A stretch of DNA of 54,041 nucleotides from positions 1-54,041 of the forward strand of contig CAMDKK010000023.1 in NCBI GenBank assembly GCA_945901045.1, in the 5' to 3' direction. The notes below the pieces were generated by a model, which had not been told where the DNA came from, did no database searches, and saw only the letters and a list, made by a program, of their open reading frames with translations. The stretch's first letter is position 1. The number at the start of each line of letters is the position of its first letter. The translations under genes and the position numbers were made by a program. This DNA comes from Limnohabitans sp. Rim8. Lineage in GTDB: Bacteria > Pseudomonadota > Gammaproteobacteria > Burkholderiales > Burkholderiaceae_C. Positions 16,587 to 25,739 of the stretch are shown one piece after another.

Positions 16587-18827
16587 ATGAAAGTATCTGA
16601 ATCACCCCAACAGCCCAACACCGCTGTGATGCGAGGCGATGTTGTGCCCACGTTGCTGGCGGTGACTGCCCAGGAATTGCCCTCGCAATCAGGAGATCTG
16701 GCGCGTGCCCGTGCTTTTGCCGAACCCTTGCTCGCCAATGAAAATTTGGATACGGGTGAAAACGTCATGGCGCATGCCGATGCTGTTGCTGGCATTTTGC
16801 AGGCCATTGGTGGATCTGAATCGATGCAAGCGGCGAGTTACTTGGTGTACACCTGTGAGCACCTCAACAAGCCTTTTGAGGTGATTGCCAAAGCCTTTGG
16901 CGAAAACTTCGCCAATCTGGCCGTAGAAACCACCCAATTGGTGCGCGTGCAGCGCCTGTCTCGGGCTGCAAGTCATGGGGCTCAGCTGAATGCCGATCCA
17001 AAGCTGCAGACCGAAAACGTACGCAAAATGCTGCTCGCCTTCAGCCGCGACTTGCGTGTGGTCATGCTGCGCTTGGCCTCCCGCATGCAGACCCTGCGCC
17101 ACTACGCTGCCAGCAAGCGACCTGTACCTGCCAATTTGGCCAGTGAATCCTTGAGCGTATTTGCCCCTCTGGCCAATCGTTTGGGGATCTGGCAGATCAA
17201 GTGGGAAATGGAAGACCTGGCTTTTCGTTTTTTGGAGCCTGAAACTTACAAGCACATTGCTTCGTTGCTGGACGAAAAAAGAACGGAACGCGAAAGCCAT
17301 ATGCAAGCGCTACGCACGCAGTTGCAGTCGGAGTTGGTGGGCAAAGGGGTTCAGGCTATTGTGCAGGGGCGCCCGAAACACATCTACAGCATTGTGCGCA
17401 AAATGCGCGGCAAATCGCTCGGCTTTGACCGCGTCTTCGACATTCGCGCCTTGCGCGTGGTGGTGCCTGATGTGGCCAGTTGCTACGAGGCTTTATCTTG
17501 GGTGCATGAGCGTTTCACACCTGTTCAAGAAGAGTTTGACGACTACATTGCCAAGCCCAAAAACAACGGTTACCAGTCACTGCATACCGTGGTGCGGGAT
17601 GCCTTAGGCGCGCCCATCGAGATTCAGATCCGCACCCAAGCGATGCACGATCATGCTGAAAGCGGTGTGGCCGCCCACTGGGCCTACAAGGAAGCGGGTA
17701 CCAAGGGGTATTCTGGCGTCAGCGCAAACAGCGAGTACGACGCCAAGATAGCCGTCTTGCGCCAGTTGTTGGCGTGGGAGCGTGACATTTCGGGGCGTGC
17801 CCAGCACCACCTCCAAGACAAAGCTTTATTCGAAGATCGCATTTATGTGTTGACGCCCGATGCGGCGATTATTGAGTTACCACAAGGTGCCACGCCAATT
17901 GACTTTGCTTACACGGTGCACACCAATTTGGGTCATCGGTGCCGGGGAGCCCGCGTCGATGGTGTGCTGGTGCCACTGCATACAGTTTTACAAAATGGCC
18001 AAACTGTCGAGGTCAACGCCATCAAAGAGGGGGGTCCTTCACGGGACTGGCTGAACTCCGAATTGGGGTACTTGGTCAGTCCGAGGGCCAAGGCCAAGGT
18101 GCGGGCCTGGTTCAACGCCCAGATCACCCATGAAAACATAGCCAAGGGGCGTGAAGCCGTTGAAAAACTGCTGCAACGTGAAGGCAAAACAGCCTTGAAA
18201 TTCGACGACTTGGCTGACCAATTGGGATTCAAATCGGCAGAAGGTTTGTTCGAGGTGGTGGGCAAAGACGAATACTCCTTGCGCAACATTGAGACCTTGC
18301 TCAAGCCGCCCGAGCCTGCGCTGACGCCTGATGAAATTGTGCTGCTCAAAAAGTCGCGTGGGCCCAGCAAAAATCAGCCTAATGGCGTATTGGTGGTGGG
18401 GGTGGATTCATTGCTGACGCAATTGGCGCGCTGCTGCAAACCCGCGCCACCTGACCGGATCAGCGGTTTTGTGACACGCGGCAAGGGCGTGAGTATTCAC
18501 CGGATCGATTGCAGTAATTTCAAGGAGTTGGTTCGCCGCGATCCAGCGCGTGTGATCGAGGTCAGGTGGGGGCAGTCAAAAGGCGGCGATGCCTCGGTGT
18601 ACCCCGTGGACGTGGCTATTGAGGCAACCGACCGTCAGGGCTTGCTGCGCGATATCTCGGAAGTGTTTGCCAAAGAAAAGATGAATGTGATCGGCGTGCA
18701 AACCCAATCCGTCAAGGGCATTGCCTGGATGACATTCACGGTAGAAGTGTCGGATTCCGGTTTGCTGCAGCGGGTGCTGATGCAGGTCAGCCATGTTCGT
18801 GGCGTAGGCTCTGCTCGCCGTCGATAA
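16587..18827 (+). CDS. relA: RelA-type (p)ppGpp synthetase
   Basis: Long RelA/SpoT homologue of 746 residues. The N-terminal region aligns to the HD hydrolase domain but lacks the HD metal motif (the corresponding stretch is YLVYTCEHLNKPFE), so hydrolase activity is not expected and the protein is RelA-like. The synthetase core is RPKHIYSIVRKMRGKSLGFD, FDDYIAKPKNNGYQSLHTV and IEIQIRTQAMHDHAESG. The C-terminal half holds TGS (RIYVLTPDAAIIELPQGATP), the zinc-finger region (ARCCKPAPPDRISGF) and an ACT domain. It is expected to bind ribosomes and make the stringent-response alarmone under amino-acid starvation. A separate SpoT is probably elsewhere. The start lacks a strong ribosome-binding site. 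Confidence 0.92.
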   Translation: MKVSESPQQPNTAVMRGDVVPTLLAVTAQELPSQSGDLARARAFAEPLLANENLDTGENVMAHADAVAGILQAIGGSESMQAASYLVYTCEHLNKPFEVIAKAFGENFANLAVETTQLVRVQRLSRAASHGAQLNADPKLQTENVRKMLLAFSRDLRVVMLRLASRMQTLRHYAASKRPVPANLASESLSVFAPLANRLGIWQIKWEMEDLAFRFLEPETYKHIASLLDEKRTERESHMQALRTQLQSELVGKGVQAIVQGRPKHIYSIVRKMRGKSLGFDRVFDIRALRVVVPDVASCYEALSWVHERFTPVQEEFDDYIAKPKNNGYQSLHTVVRDALGAPIEIQIRTQAMHDHAESGVAAHWAYKEAGTKGYSGVSANSEYDAKIAVLRQLLAWERDISGRAQHHLQDKALFEDRIYVLTPDAAIIELPQGATPIDFAYTVHTNLGHRCRGARVDGVLVPLHTVLQNGQTVEVNAIKEGGPSRDWLNSELGYLVSPRAKAKVRAWFNAQITHENIAKGREAVEKLLQREGKTALKFDDLADQLGFKSAEGLFEVVGKDEYSLRNIETLLKPPEPALTPDEIVLLKKSRGPSKNQPNGVLVVGVDSLLTQLARCCKPAPPDRISGFVTRGKGVSIHRIDCSNFKELVRRDPARVIEVRWGQSKGGDASVYPVDVAIEATDRQGLLRDISEVFAKEKMNVIGVQTQSVKGIAWMTFTVEVSDSGLLQRVLMQVSHVRGVGSARRR

Positions 18828-18843
18828 ATGCGGTTTTCTCTGT

Positions 18844-18849
18844 TATGAT
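18844..18849 (+). promoter_or_regulatory. Candidate -10 of the tRNA-Val promoter
   Basis: TATGAT ends 17 bases before the tRNA 5' end and follows relA closely. No good -35 is seen, so this is tentative. Confidence 0.4.
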
Positions 18850-18866
18850 CACCCCATCGAATTTGT

Positions 18867-18943
18867 AGGCGCGTAGCTCAGCTGGTTAGAGCACCACCTT
18901 GACATGGTGGGGGTCGTTGGTTCGAGTCCAATCGCGCCTACCA
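18867..18943 (+). tRNA. tRNA-Val (GAC)
   Basis: A 77-base cloverleaf: acceptor AGGCGCG pairs with CGCGCCT, discriminator A, encoded CCA. The D-arm is GCTC...GAGC, the anticodon stem CCACC/GGTGG with loop TTGACAT (anticodon GAC, valine), and the T-arm ATTGG-type stem with TTCGAGT. All stems pair. Confidence 0.97.
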
Positions 18944-18961
18944 ACAAAAACAGTAATCTTC

Positions 18962-18986
18962 GCCACTTTGAAGTGGCTTTTTTATT
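18962..18986 (+). terminator. Rho-independent terminator after tRNA-Val
   Basis: GCCACTT-TG-AAGTGGC followed by a run of six T, 18 bases after the tRNA CCA end. Confidence 0.85.
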
Positions 18987-19327
18987 TGCGTACGAAAATT
19001 GTATGGAAACTCATTTGTATTTCTCCATAGACTCGACTCTATTCAGAATAAAAAATTGGATTCACTGCACTGTCGGCACTGGTACATGATGTTCAAAAGT
19101 CTGAAAGCTTGACGAGCGATTGTGGACTCAGCCATTAAAAACAATCATGGGAAAATCATTATCACCGCCTGGTACTCAGTGATTGCTGAGTTTGCAAACC
19201 CGCTGAACGCCCTCGTCACTGCGCAGTGACGATCAAGCATAGTTTTTGGGCAGAGGATACGGTCAGGCAAGCCAAGATTATTGTCTCGTTGCGATTGGAA
19301 CTGAAAAGATGTTCAAGCTCGTCTAAA
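18987..19327. other. Gene-poor AT-richer stretch between tRNA-Val and the BLUF gene
   Basis: No convincing gene. A short open frame (19113-19229, 38 codons, no start, contains KIIITAWYSVIAEF) may be a gene remnant but was not recognised. A perfect 20-base palindrome at 19213-19232 overlaps its end. No direct repeat of the tRNA 3' end was found, so integration at the tRNA cannot be shown. Confidence 0.5.
19213..19232. repeat. Perfect 20-base palindrome
   Basis: TCGTCACTGC is followed directly by its reverse complement GCAGTGACGA, without a T-run. It could be a protein-binding dyad or the foot of a lost element. It is not a standard terminator. Confidence 0.6.
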
Positions 19328-19771
19328 TTACCTGTAAGGCGACTTGCGTAGCTGGTTGTAAATTGAAACAAATGCATTGAGGCCCATTGAAAGAGGCTTT
19401 GTCTTAGCCTCGTCAGTGAGCAGGTTCATCAAAATACCAATAACCGATAACGGCATACGTGATTCGACTTCTGGTTCGCCTATAAAACCCATTGACCATT
19501 CACTAAAGCTGCGATGTGAAATTGTGTTTTGATGCACTTTATTGAGAGCCGTATGTTTAAGATCAGGACCGATGAATTTCTCATAAACGTTTTCAACCGA
19601 CTTCTTTCTACCCTCTAAAATTTGAACAAATTCTCCTCGGTAATAGAGCAGCATTCCAGTGATGCCCGCTTCCAAATTTCGGCGTCGTGCACAAGCCAAT
19701 ATGTGTTCTAAATCTGCATCAGTTATTTGGGGCGCTACTGAAACGCTGCAATACAGGAGTTCTACCAACAT
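19328..19771 (-). CDS. BLUF-domain blue-light photoreceptor
   Basis: A 147-residue single-domain BLUF (sensor of blue light using FAD) protein. The photoactive tyrosine is Tyr7 in LLYCS, with Asn32 (RRNLEAGITGMLLY) and Gln50 (FVQILEG) at the flavin, spaced as in PixD/AppA. The semi-conserved Trp92 and Met94 lie in FSEWSMGF. About 50 residues follow the core as capping helices, with no fused output domain, so it must signal through a partner protein. The ribosome-binding site GAGGTGA precedes the ATG. TGTGCGCACA (19826-19835), a perfect 10-base dyad, lies upstream as a possible operator. Neighbours give no partner candidate. Base composition is AT-richer than the flanking core genes. Confidence 0.92.
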   Translation of the reverse strand: MLVELLYCSVSVAPQITDADLEHILACARRRNLEAGITGMLLYYRGEFVQILEGRKKSVENVYEKFIGPDLKHTALNKVHQNTISHRSFSEWSMGFIGEPEVESRMPLSVIGILMNLLTDEAKTKPLSMGLNAFVSIYNQLRKSPYR

Positions 19772-19924
19772 TTTTCACCTCATGATTGAGTTGAGTAAAT
19801 CCCATATATCTGACTCAGAATTTTGTGTGCGCACATTGATAATTTAATACTTTTGTTCGGGACAAAACAGGCGGGACAAATGTTTCTTTATTTGCCCTGC
19901 TTGCCAAGCCCAAAAAGCGCCTGA

Positions 19925-20315
19925 AAGAACTTCAGCATTGATGCCGAATTTTGGGTGGCCTCAGGTGCAAACAGCGGTATCTTTATGTGCGCAACTGACC
20001 CGCAAAAAATTTCGGCCGATAGTTCTTATGAAGTCAGTATTCAAGACAATCGAATTGATACTAATTATGAGACTGGTGCTGTTGTGAAATTTGCCTTAGC
20101 TCATGCTCCCCTTGTTGATAAAACCGCAGAGAGGTGGAACACCATGCAGGTGACTGCAATTGGTCAGTCCATTACGGTCAAGTTCAATGGCGTGAAGACC
20201 GTGACGCTAAAAACGGTAAATTTTCAGCAGTCCGTTTCCGCTTCAATTTGGTCTGGGAGTCAATAATGCCTTGGCTGGGTCTCTCAAATGGTGAAAAGTG
20301 ACAGTCAACTCCTAA
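19925..20315 (+). pseudogene. Decayed DUF1080 (3-keto-disaccharide hydrolase) gene
   Basis: A remnant of a DUF1080 / 3-keto-disaccharide hydrolase protein. The first frame reads DAEFWVASGANSGIFMC, DPQKISADSSYEV, DTNYETGAVVKFA, then WNTMQVTAIGQSITVKFNGV, all family core segments. Upstream of 19925 a TGA (19922-19924) cuts it off and no N-terminal half is present. Near 20235 the match shifts frame and continues as FPLQFGLGVNNALAGSLKW. There a TGA sits where the family has Arg (KW-R-KV), and the frame ends at 20315. One 5' truncation, one frameshift and one nonsense codon make it non-functional. A 103-codon open frame (19955-20266) inside it should not be taken as a gene. Confidence 0.8.
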
Positions 20316-20379
20316 TACCTCACCGATCAGGAGCACAGGCTGTAGGTGCATTCCCCACAGGGGGTTGGGGCATTGGTTT

Positions 20380-20955
20380 CTAAGCTGGTTCTCCAAATCG
20401 AATTCCAACTTTGGCCATTGCATCCACGGTCGCTGGTCCCCAGCGCTTGGCAATTTCTTCCCCGCTGGATTTGGCGTGGTAAACAGCATCCTGCGTATCG
20501 CCAGGTTCAGGTTGGATCATGACCAGCAGTCGGCCCAATTCGGTTCCAACATTTTTAAAGTCACGGTAAATGCCCGACGGCACTGAAACAAAATCCAAGG
20601 GCTCTAAGATCGTGGAAAACTGGCCCTCATCACCCCAGATAATTTCAAACTTACTTTGAACACAAAAGAAGTTTTCCACTGCACCAGTGTGTTTGTGCAG
20701 GCCTGCGCTGTCACCGGGAGGGCATTCAGCCAGGGTAATGGTCAATCCAGGCGCCCCTTTGACCGGCGCTATTTTGCTGCGCCCTTCCCAGCCTTGCGGT
20801 GACATGATGGGCATGACCTTATCAGGCGACATCATCAGCATGGCCTCAGGGGGAATACCCTCTGAGTGACTCATGGAGTCCTTGTAAGGCACTAAATCTT
20901 CATACCGGGCTACACGCTGGGGCACGGTATCGTCAACAGGATTGCTTTTTGTCAT
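20380..20955 (-). CDS. Cupin-domain protein
   Basis: A 191-residue single-cupin protein. Cupin motif 1 is GDSAGLHKHTGAVENFFCV, giving His-x-His and Glu metal ligands. Motif 2 is LDFVSVPSGIYRDFKNVG, where a Tyr occupies the place often held by the last His ligand, so metal binding may be altered. The N-terminal 70 residues (EDLVPYKDSM, MSPDKVMPIMSPQG) have no recognised motif. Substrate and pathway cannot be inferred. It is divergent from phaR. Confidence 0.8.
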   Translation of the reverse strand: MTKSNPVDDTVPQRVARYEDLVPYKDSMSHSEGIPPEAMLMMSPDKVMPIMSPQGWEGRSKIAPVKGAPGLTITLAECPPGDSAGLHKHTGAVENFFCVQSKFEIIWGDEGQFSTILEPLDFVSVPSGIYRDFKNVGTELGRLLVMIQPEPGDTQDAVYHAKSSGEEIAKRWGPATVDAMAKVGIRFGEPA

Positions 20956-21201
20956 AGGTAGTTCTCCATCAATAGATCTAAATTCTGTATCAATTACGCT
21001 TTATGCTATCTGACTTGCGGACTTCTTGCTATTCGGTTTATCCGGTATAGCGATTGAACAAGCGACATCATCCTGAATTTTATAAATTACCGCTATGGGC
21101 GGGTAAACCTTGGCATATTTTTCTTTGTGTTGTCCTTAGAATCTGTTGCACTGCAACACGTTTCCTTGCTTGGAATTGTGACAACCTCTGAGGAATTCGA
21201 A
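20956..21201. promoter_or_regulatory. Divergent intergenic region cupin gene / phaR
   Basis: A 246-base gap containing the starts of both transcripts and the TGTTGCA palindrome listed separately. AT-rich segments such as TTTATAAATTA (about 21078) could be -10 regions, but no promoter stands out with proper spacing. Confidence 0.4.
21144..21158. promoter_or_regulatory. Candidate PhaR operator
   Basis: TGTTGCA-C-TGCAACA is a perfect 15-base palindrome 44 bases before the phaR GTG. PhaR proteins bind TGC/GCA-rich dyads and are known to repress their own genes, so this is a plausible autoregulatory site. Confidence 0.55.
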
Positions 21202-21747
21202 GTGCCAGCCAAATCGCCATCTCCCAAATCAGCCGCTGCGCCTGCGGGCCGCCACATGATCAAAAAGTACCCCAACCGGCGCTTGTACGACACCAATACG
21301 TCGACCTACATCACTTTGGGTGAGATCAAACGCTTGGTCATGGACAGCCAGGACTTTGTTGTCACTGATGCCAAAACAGGCGATGACTTGACCCGCTCGA
21401 TGTTGCTGCAAATCATTTTGGAAGAAGAAGCCGCGGGTGCGCCGATGTTCAGCGAGGCGGTTTTGGCCAATATCATTCGTTTTTATGGCCATGCCATGCA
21501 GGGCTTTATGGGCAAGTACTTGGAAAGCAATGTGCAGTCTTTCATGGACATGCAATCGCAACTGGGTGATTCGCAAAAAGGGGTGAGTCCAGAAATATGG
21601 ACTCAGTTCATGCAGGTGCAACCGCCGATGATGCAAAACATGCTGGGTGCTTATGTTCAGCAATCCCAGTCTATGCTGGGTCAAATGCAAGAGCAGGTTC
21701 AAAAACAAACCGAGCAGATGCTAGGCGCATTGGGCGTCAAAAAATAG
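21202..21747 (+). CDS. phaR: Polyhydroxyalkanoate synthesis repressor PhaR
   Basis: A 181-residue regulator that senses polyhydroxybutyrate granules and represses phasin genes. The N-terminal DNA-binding domain carries [20 protein letters not shown], followed by the PHB-accumulation domain ([28 protein letters not shown]) and a glutamine/methionine-rich C-terminal helix. The GTG at 21202 is chosen because GAGGA stands seven bases before it. The open frame extends upstream through the palindromic operator, which argues against an earlier start. It lies 40 bases upstream of rimO on the same strand. The site at 21144 suggests autoregulation. Confidence 0.94.
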   Translation: MPAKSPSPKSAAAPAGRHMIKKYPNRRLYDTNTSTYITLGEIKRLVMDSQDFVVTDAKTGDDLTRSMLLQIILEEEAAGAPMFSEAVLANIIRFYGHAMQGFMGKYLESNVQSFMDMQSQLGDSQKGVSPEIWTQFMQVQPPMMQNMLGAYVQQSQSMLGQMQEQVQKQTEQMLGALGVKK

Positions 21748-21787
21748 TGCCTCTCCAAAAGCGTGTTTTTGCTGGGACAATGGCGGC

Positions 21788-23197
21788 ATGAGTGAAACTT
21801 TAATTTCTATGACGCCACCCAAGGTGGGTCCCGCGCCACGCATCGGCTTTGTGAGCTTGGGTTGCCCCAAGGCTCTGACCGATTCTGAATTGATTTTGAC
21901 GCAATTGAGTGCCGAGGGCTACCAAACTTCCAAAACCTTTGAAGGTGCTGATTTGGTCATCGTGAACACCTGTGGTTTCATTGACGATGCGATCAAAGAA
22001 AGTTTGGACACGATTGCTGAAGCCTTGAGTGAAAACGGCAAAGTGATTGTGACCGGTTGTCTGGGAGCCAAGACGGGTGAGGATGGTGGCAATATGGTTC
22101 GCCAAATTCACCCCAGTGTCTTGGCCGTGACCGGCCCCCATGCCACCCAAGAGGTGATGGACGCTGTGCATGCACACTTACCTAAGCCGCATGACCCGTT
22201 CATCGATTTGGTGCCGAATGTCTTTGGCGAGGCGGGGTTGAAACTCACGCCGCGGCACTATGCCTACTTGAAGATCAGCGAAGGCTGTAACCACCGCTGT
22301 ACTTTTTGCATCATTCCATCCATGCGGGGTGATTTGGTGTCTCGACCTGTTGGTGACGTGTTGAAAGAAGCCAAGGCTTTGTTTGAAGGTGGCGTCAAAG
22401 AGTTGCTGGTCATCAGTCAAGACACCTCAGCCTATGGTGTGGATGTGAAATACCGAACCGGGTTTTGGGAGGGTAAACCGATCAAGTCACGCATGCTGGA
22501 GTTGGTTCAGACTTTAGGTGACATGGCACAAACCTATGGTGCTTGGGTCAGGTTGCATTATGTTTATCCCTACCCGAGCGTGGATGACGTGATTCCTTTG
22601 ATGGCCAGTGGTTTGATCTTGCCTTACTTGGATGTGCCTTTTCAGCACAGCCACCTTGATGTGCTGCGCCGCATGAAGCGCCCCGCCAGTGGCGAAAAAA
22701 ATATGGAACGTATTCAACGCTGGCGCGAGTTGTGTCCGCAGTTGGTGATTCGCAGTACCTTCATTGCAGGATTCCCGGGTGAGACCGAAGAGGAGTTTGA
22801 ACATCTGCTGAACTTCTTGCGAGAAGCGCAGATTGACCGTGCAGGTTGCTTTGCCTACAGCCCCGTGCAAGGTGCGGCAGCCAATGAGTTGCCAGGCATG
22901 TTGCCTAAGGATGAGCGAGAAGATCGGCGTTCACGTTTCATGGCTGTGGCTGAGGAGGTATCGATTGCTCGTTTGCGTCAACGCATTGGTGCCACGATGC
23001 AAGTCTTGGTAGATTCGGCTCCCGCCATGGGTCGCAAAGGCGGCGTAGGCCGAAGCTATGCGGATGCGCCTGAGATCGATGGCGTGGTGCAATTGTTGCC
23101 ACCCGAGAAAATGAGTAAAACGCTCAAGTCCGGTGAATTCACTTCAGCCCGCATTGTTGATGTGCGTGGACATGATTTGGTCGGAGTGCCGGTTTGA
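21788..23197 (+). CDS. rimO: Ribosomal protein S12 methylthiotransferase RimO
   Basis: Radical-SAM methylthiotransferase of 469 residues that modifies the conserved aspartate of ribosomal protein S12. The N-terminal UPF0004 domain starts [14 protein letters not shown] with cluster cysteines at VNTCGFID and VTGCLGAK. The radical-SAM motif is CNHRCTFC, and a C-terminal TRAM domain follows ([11 protein letters not shown] onward). The length and LGCPK motif separate RimO from the tRNA enzyme MiaB. Confidence 0.96.
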   Translation: MSETLISMTPPKVGPAPRIGFVSLGCPKALTDSELILTQLSAEGYQTSKTFEGADLVIVNTCGFIDDAIKESLDTIAEALSENGKVIVTGCLGAKTGEDGGNMVRQIHPSVLAVTGPHATQEVMDAVHAHLPKPHDPFIDLVPNVFGEAGLKLTPRHYAYLKISEGCNHRCTFCIIPSMRGDLVSRPVGDVLKEAKALFEGGVKELLVISQDTSAYGVDVKYRTGFWEGKPIKSRMLELVQTLGDMAQTYGAWVRLHYVYPYPSVDDVIPLMASGLILPYLDVPFQHSHLDVLRRMKRPASGEKNMERIQRWRELCPQLVIRSTFIAGFPGETEEEFEHLLNFLREAQIDRAGCFAYSPVQGAAANELPGMLPKDEREDRRSRFMAVAEEVSIARLRQRIGATMQVLVDSAPAMGRKGGVGRSYADAPEIDGVVQLLPPEKMSKTLKSGEFTSARIVDVRGHDLVGVPV

Positions 23198-23210
23198 AAT
23201 TGCCAGGAGA

Positions 23211-23245
23211 CGAAAAAAAACCGCACAATGTACGGTTTGATTTTG
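23211..23245. terminator. Bidirectional terminator between rimO and tRNA-Leu
   Basis: AAACCG pairs with CGGTTT around a nine-base loop. The left side is preceded by a run of A and the right side followed by GATTTTGTTTT, so it can end both rimO (plus) and tRNA-Leu (minus). Confidence 0.65.
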
Positions 23246-23297
23246 TTTTCTGTGACATCCAAACTTCATTAAAGTTCAACGAAAATATGTTAAAAAT

Positions 23298-23382
<85 letters not shown>

Positions 23383-23415
23383 ATCTCAGGAAAGATAGGA
23401 TTGTATATCAAAAAA

Positions 23416-25704
23416 ATGACTACCCCCAGCAGTTTGCTGGATGAAATAGAAGGCAGTGTCCAAGGACATCGTGATGGTCACGGCTTCGTTTTACGCGATG
23501 ACGGGATCGGCGATATTTACCTGCCGCCGAACGAAATGCGGGCCGTTTTGCACAAAGATCGCGTCAAGGTTCGCATCGTGCGTCAGGACAGAAAAGGCCG
23601 TCCAGAAGGCCGCGTAGTTGAGATCGTTGAACGTCCTGTTCAGCCGATAATTGGTCGCTTGTTGCATGAGAGTGGCATCTGGATCGTAGCCCCAGAAGAC
23701 AAGCGTTACGGTCAAGATGTGTTGATTCCCAAACTGGCCATCGGGACTGGCAAACCCGGTCAAGTGGTGGTGGTGGAGTTGACCGAGCCACCAGCGCTTT
23801 TTGGGCAACCTGTAGGTCGCGTGAAAGAAGTTCTGGGTGAGATTGACGACCCCGGCATGGAGATTGAAATTGCGGTTCGCAAATACAGCGTGCCGCATGA
23901 ATTTTCGGATGCATGTATCGGATTGGCACGCACTTTGCCAGACAAAGTGAGAGCGCAAGATAAACTCAACCGGATTGACTTGACCGACGTTCCTTTGGTG
24001 ACCATTGATGGTGAAGATGCGCGTGATTTCGATGACGCGGTCTATTGTGAACCTGCCAAAGTGGGGCGCGGCAAAGGATGGCGTTTGTTGGTCGCAATTG
24101 CCGATGTAAGCCACTATGTGAGCACTGGAAGTGCCATTGATGTCGATGCCTACGAGCGCGCCACCAGCGTGTATTTCCCGCGGCGTGTCATACCGATGCT
24201 CCCAGAAAAACTGTCAAATGGTCTGTGCTCACTCAACCCCGATGTGGAGCGCTTGTGCATGGTTTGTGACATGTTGGTCAACGCCAAAGGTGATGTGCAC
24301 GCCTACCAGTTTTACCCGGCAGTGATGTTCAGCCATGCACGCTTTACATACACTGAAGTGGCCGCTATTTTGGCCAATACGCGCGGGCCTGAGGCGAGCA
24401 AACGAAAAGAACGGGTTGACGATTTGCTCAATCTGCAAGATGTCTACAAAGCGTTATTGGCTTCGCGTGCAGTGCGTGGTGCGGTTGATTTTGAAACCAC
24501 CGAAACGCAGATTGTGTGCGATGAAAGTGGTCAAATTGAAAAGATCGTACCGCGTACGCGCAACGAAGCGCACCGTTTGATTGAAGAGGCCATGTTGGCC
24601 GCCAATGTCTGCAGTGCTGATTTTATTGAACATGGCAAGCACCCTGGATTGTTCCGAGTGCATGAAGGCCCGACACCCGAGAAAAAAGACATTCTTCGCA
24701 ATTACCTCAAAGCCTTGGGTCTGCCGTTTGGATTGAGTGATGACCCTAAGCCTGGAGAATTTCAGAAAATTGCACAGGCAACCAAAGACCGTCCGGATGC
24801 GCAGCAAATACACACCATGCTGTTGCGCTCCATGCAGCAGGCCATTTACACCCCGATGAACAGCGGGCACTTTGGTTTGGCTTATGAGGCTTACACGCAC
24901 TTCACCAGTCCGATTCGCCGCTACCCTGATTTGTTGGTACACCGTGTTATTAAAGCGATATTAACGCGACAAAAATACCAACTGCCCGCATTGCCTTTGC
25001 CTGGTGAAGCGCATGCGAAATTGGCCAAGCGATTGCAAAAAAACAAAGCTGGCGTGAAAATGGAGGCGTCAGCTCCCAAGACCCAAATGTCTTATGCAGA
25101 GCAGCAGGCTTGGGAGGCTGCCGGCTTGCATTGCAGTGCCAATGAGCGTCGTGCTGACGAAGCCAGTCGCGATGTAGAAGCTTGGCTTAAATGCAAGTAC
25201 ATGCGCGAGCATTTGGGAGAGGAATACAGTGGCGTGGTCACGTCGGTCACCACCTTCGGTATTTTTGTCACCCTGGATGCCATGTACGTCGAGGGCTTGG
25301 TGCACATTACGGAGTTGGGCGGCGAGTACTTCAGGTTAGACGAGGTGCGCCAGGAATTGCGCGGCGAGCGAACCGGTATCCGTTATGCCATAGGTACCCG
25401 TGTCCAAATTCAAGTCTCGCGCGTGGATTTGGATGGCCGGAAAATCGATTTTCGATTGGTCAATGGTCTGGAGGATATGACTGCGCGCAGTATTCGCGAA
25501 AAAGGCAGTGTCAGCAAAGAGCGACCAGGACTTGTGCGTTCAGAGTCCACAACTCCTTTGCGCGAAAACACCGCGGGTCAGTCCAAACGACGTAAAGACC
25601 ATGTGCGTGAGCGTACCAGTGGGCCCGCAACGGCCAAAAAAGTGCCTGCGTCCAAGGCCTTGTACAAAAAGAAAATCGGCAAAGTCAGATCTTCCAAGCG
25701 GTGA
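23416..25704 (+). CDS. rnr: Ribonuclease R
   Basis: A 3'-5' processive exoribonuclease of 762 residues that degrades structured RNA. The order is: cold-shock-like N-terminal domain (GHGFVLRDDGIGDIYLPPNEM), the RNB catalytic domain with metal-binding DGEDARDFDD at about 198-207 and FTSPIRRYPDL, an S1 domain (GVVTSVTTFGIFVTLDAMYVEG, about 602), and a strongly basic C-terminal tail rich in Lys/Arg. The ATG at 23416 is chosen over the TTG at 23401. The upstream gap to tRNA-Leu is only 33 bases, so the promoter overlaps the tRNA 5' region. Confidence 0.95.
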   Translation: MTTPSSLLDEIEGSVQGHRDGHGFVLRDDGIGDIYLPPNEMRAVLHKDRVKVRIVRQDRKGRPEGRVVEIVERPVQPIIGRLLHESGIWIVAPEDKRYGQDVLIPKLAIGTGKPGQVVVVELTEPPALFGQPVGRVKEVLGEIDDPGMEIEIAVRKYSVPHEFSDACIGLARTLPDKVRAQDKLNRIDLTDVPLVTIDGEDARDFDDAVYCEPAKVGRGKGWRLLVAIADVSHYVSTGSAIDVDAYERATSVYFPRRVIPMLPEKLSNGLCSLNPDVERLCMVCDMLVNAKGDVHAYQFYPAVMFSHARFTYTEVAAILANTRGPEASKRKERVDDLLNLQDVYKALLASRAVRGAVDFETTETQIVCDESGQIEKIVPRTRNEAHRLIEEAMLAANVCSADFIEHGKHPGLFRVHEGPTPEKKDILRNYLKALGLPFGLSDDPKPGEFQKIAQATKDRPDAQQIHTMLLRSMQQAIYTPMNSGHFGLAYEAYTHFTSPIRRYPDLLVHRVIKAILTRQKYQLPALPLPGEAHAKLAKRLQKNKAGVKMEASAPKTQMSYAEQQAWEAAGLHCSANERRADEASRDVEAWLKCKYMREHLGEEYSGVVTSVTTFGIFVTLDAMYVEGLVHITELGGEYFRLDEVRQELRGERTGIRYAIGTRVQIQVSRVDLDGRKIDFRLVNGLEDMTARSIREKGSVSKERPGLVRSESTTPLRENTAGQSKRRKDHVRERTSGPATAKKVPASKALYKKKIGKVRSSKR

Positions 25705-25739
25705 AAATTTAAATCATTCAATTATCAGGAGACTCTTCC

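Noticed and set aside
19955-20266. A 103-residue small protein gene
   Set aside because: It is the in-frame middle of a decayed DUF1080 gene. The family match continues past its stop in another frame.
18867-21126. Integrated element using tRNA-Val as attachment site
   Set aside because: No direct repeat of the tRNA 3' end, no integrase and no mobility gene were found between the tRNA and phaR.
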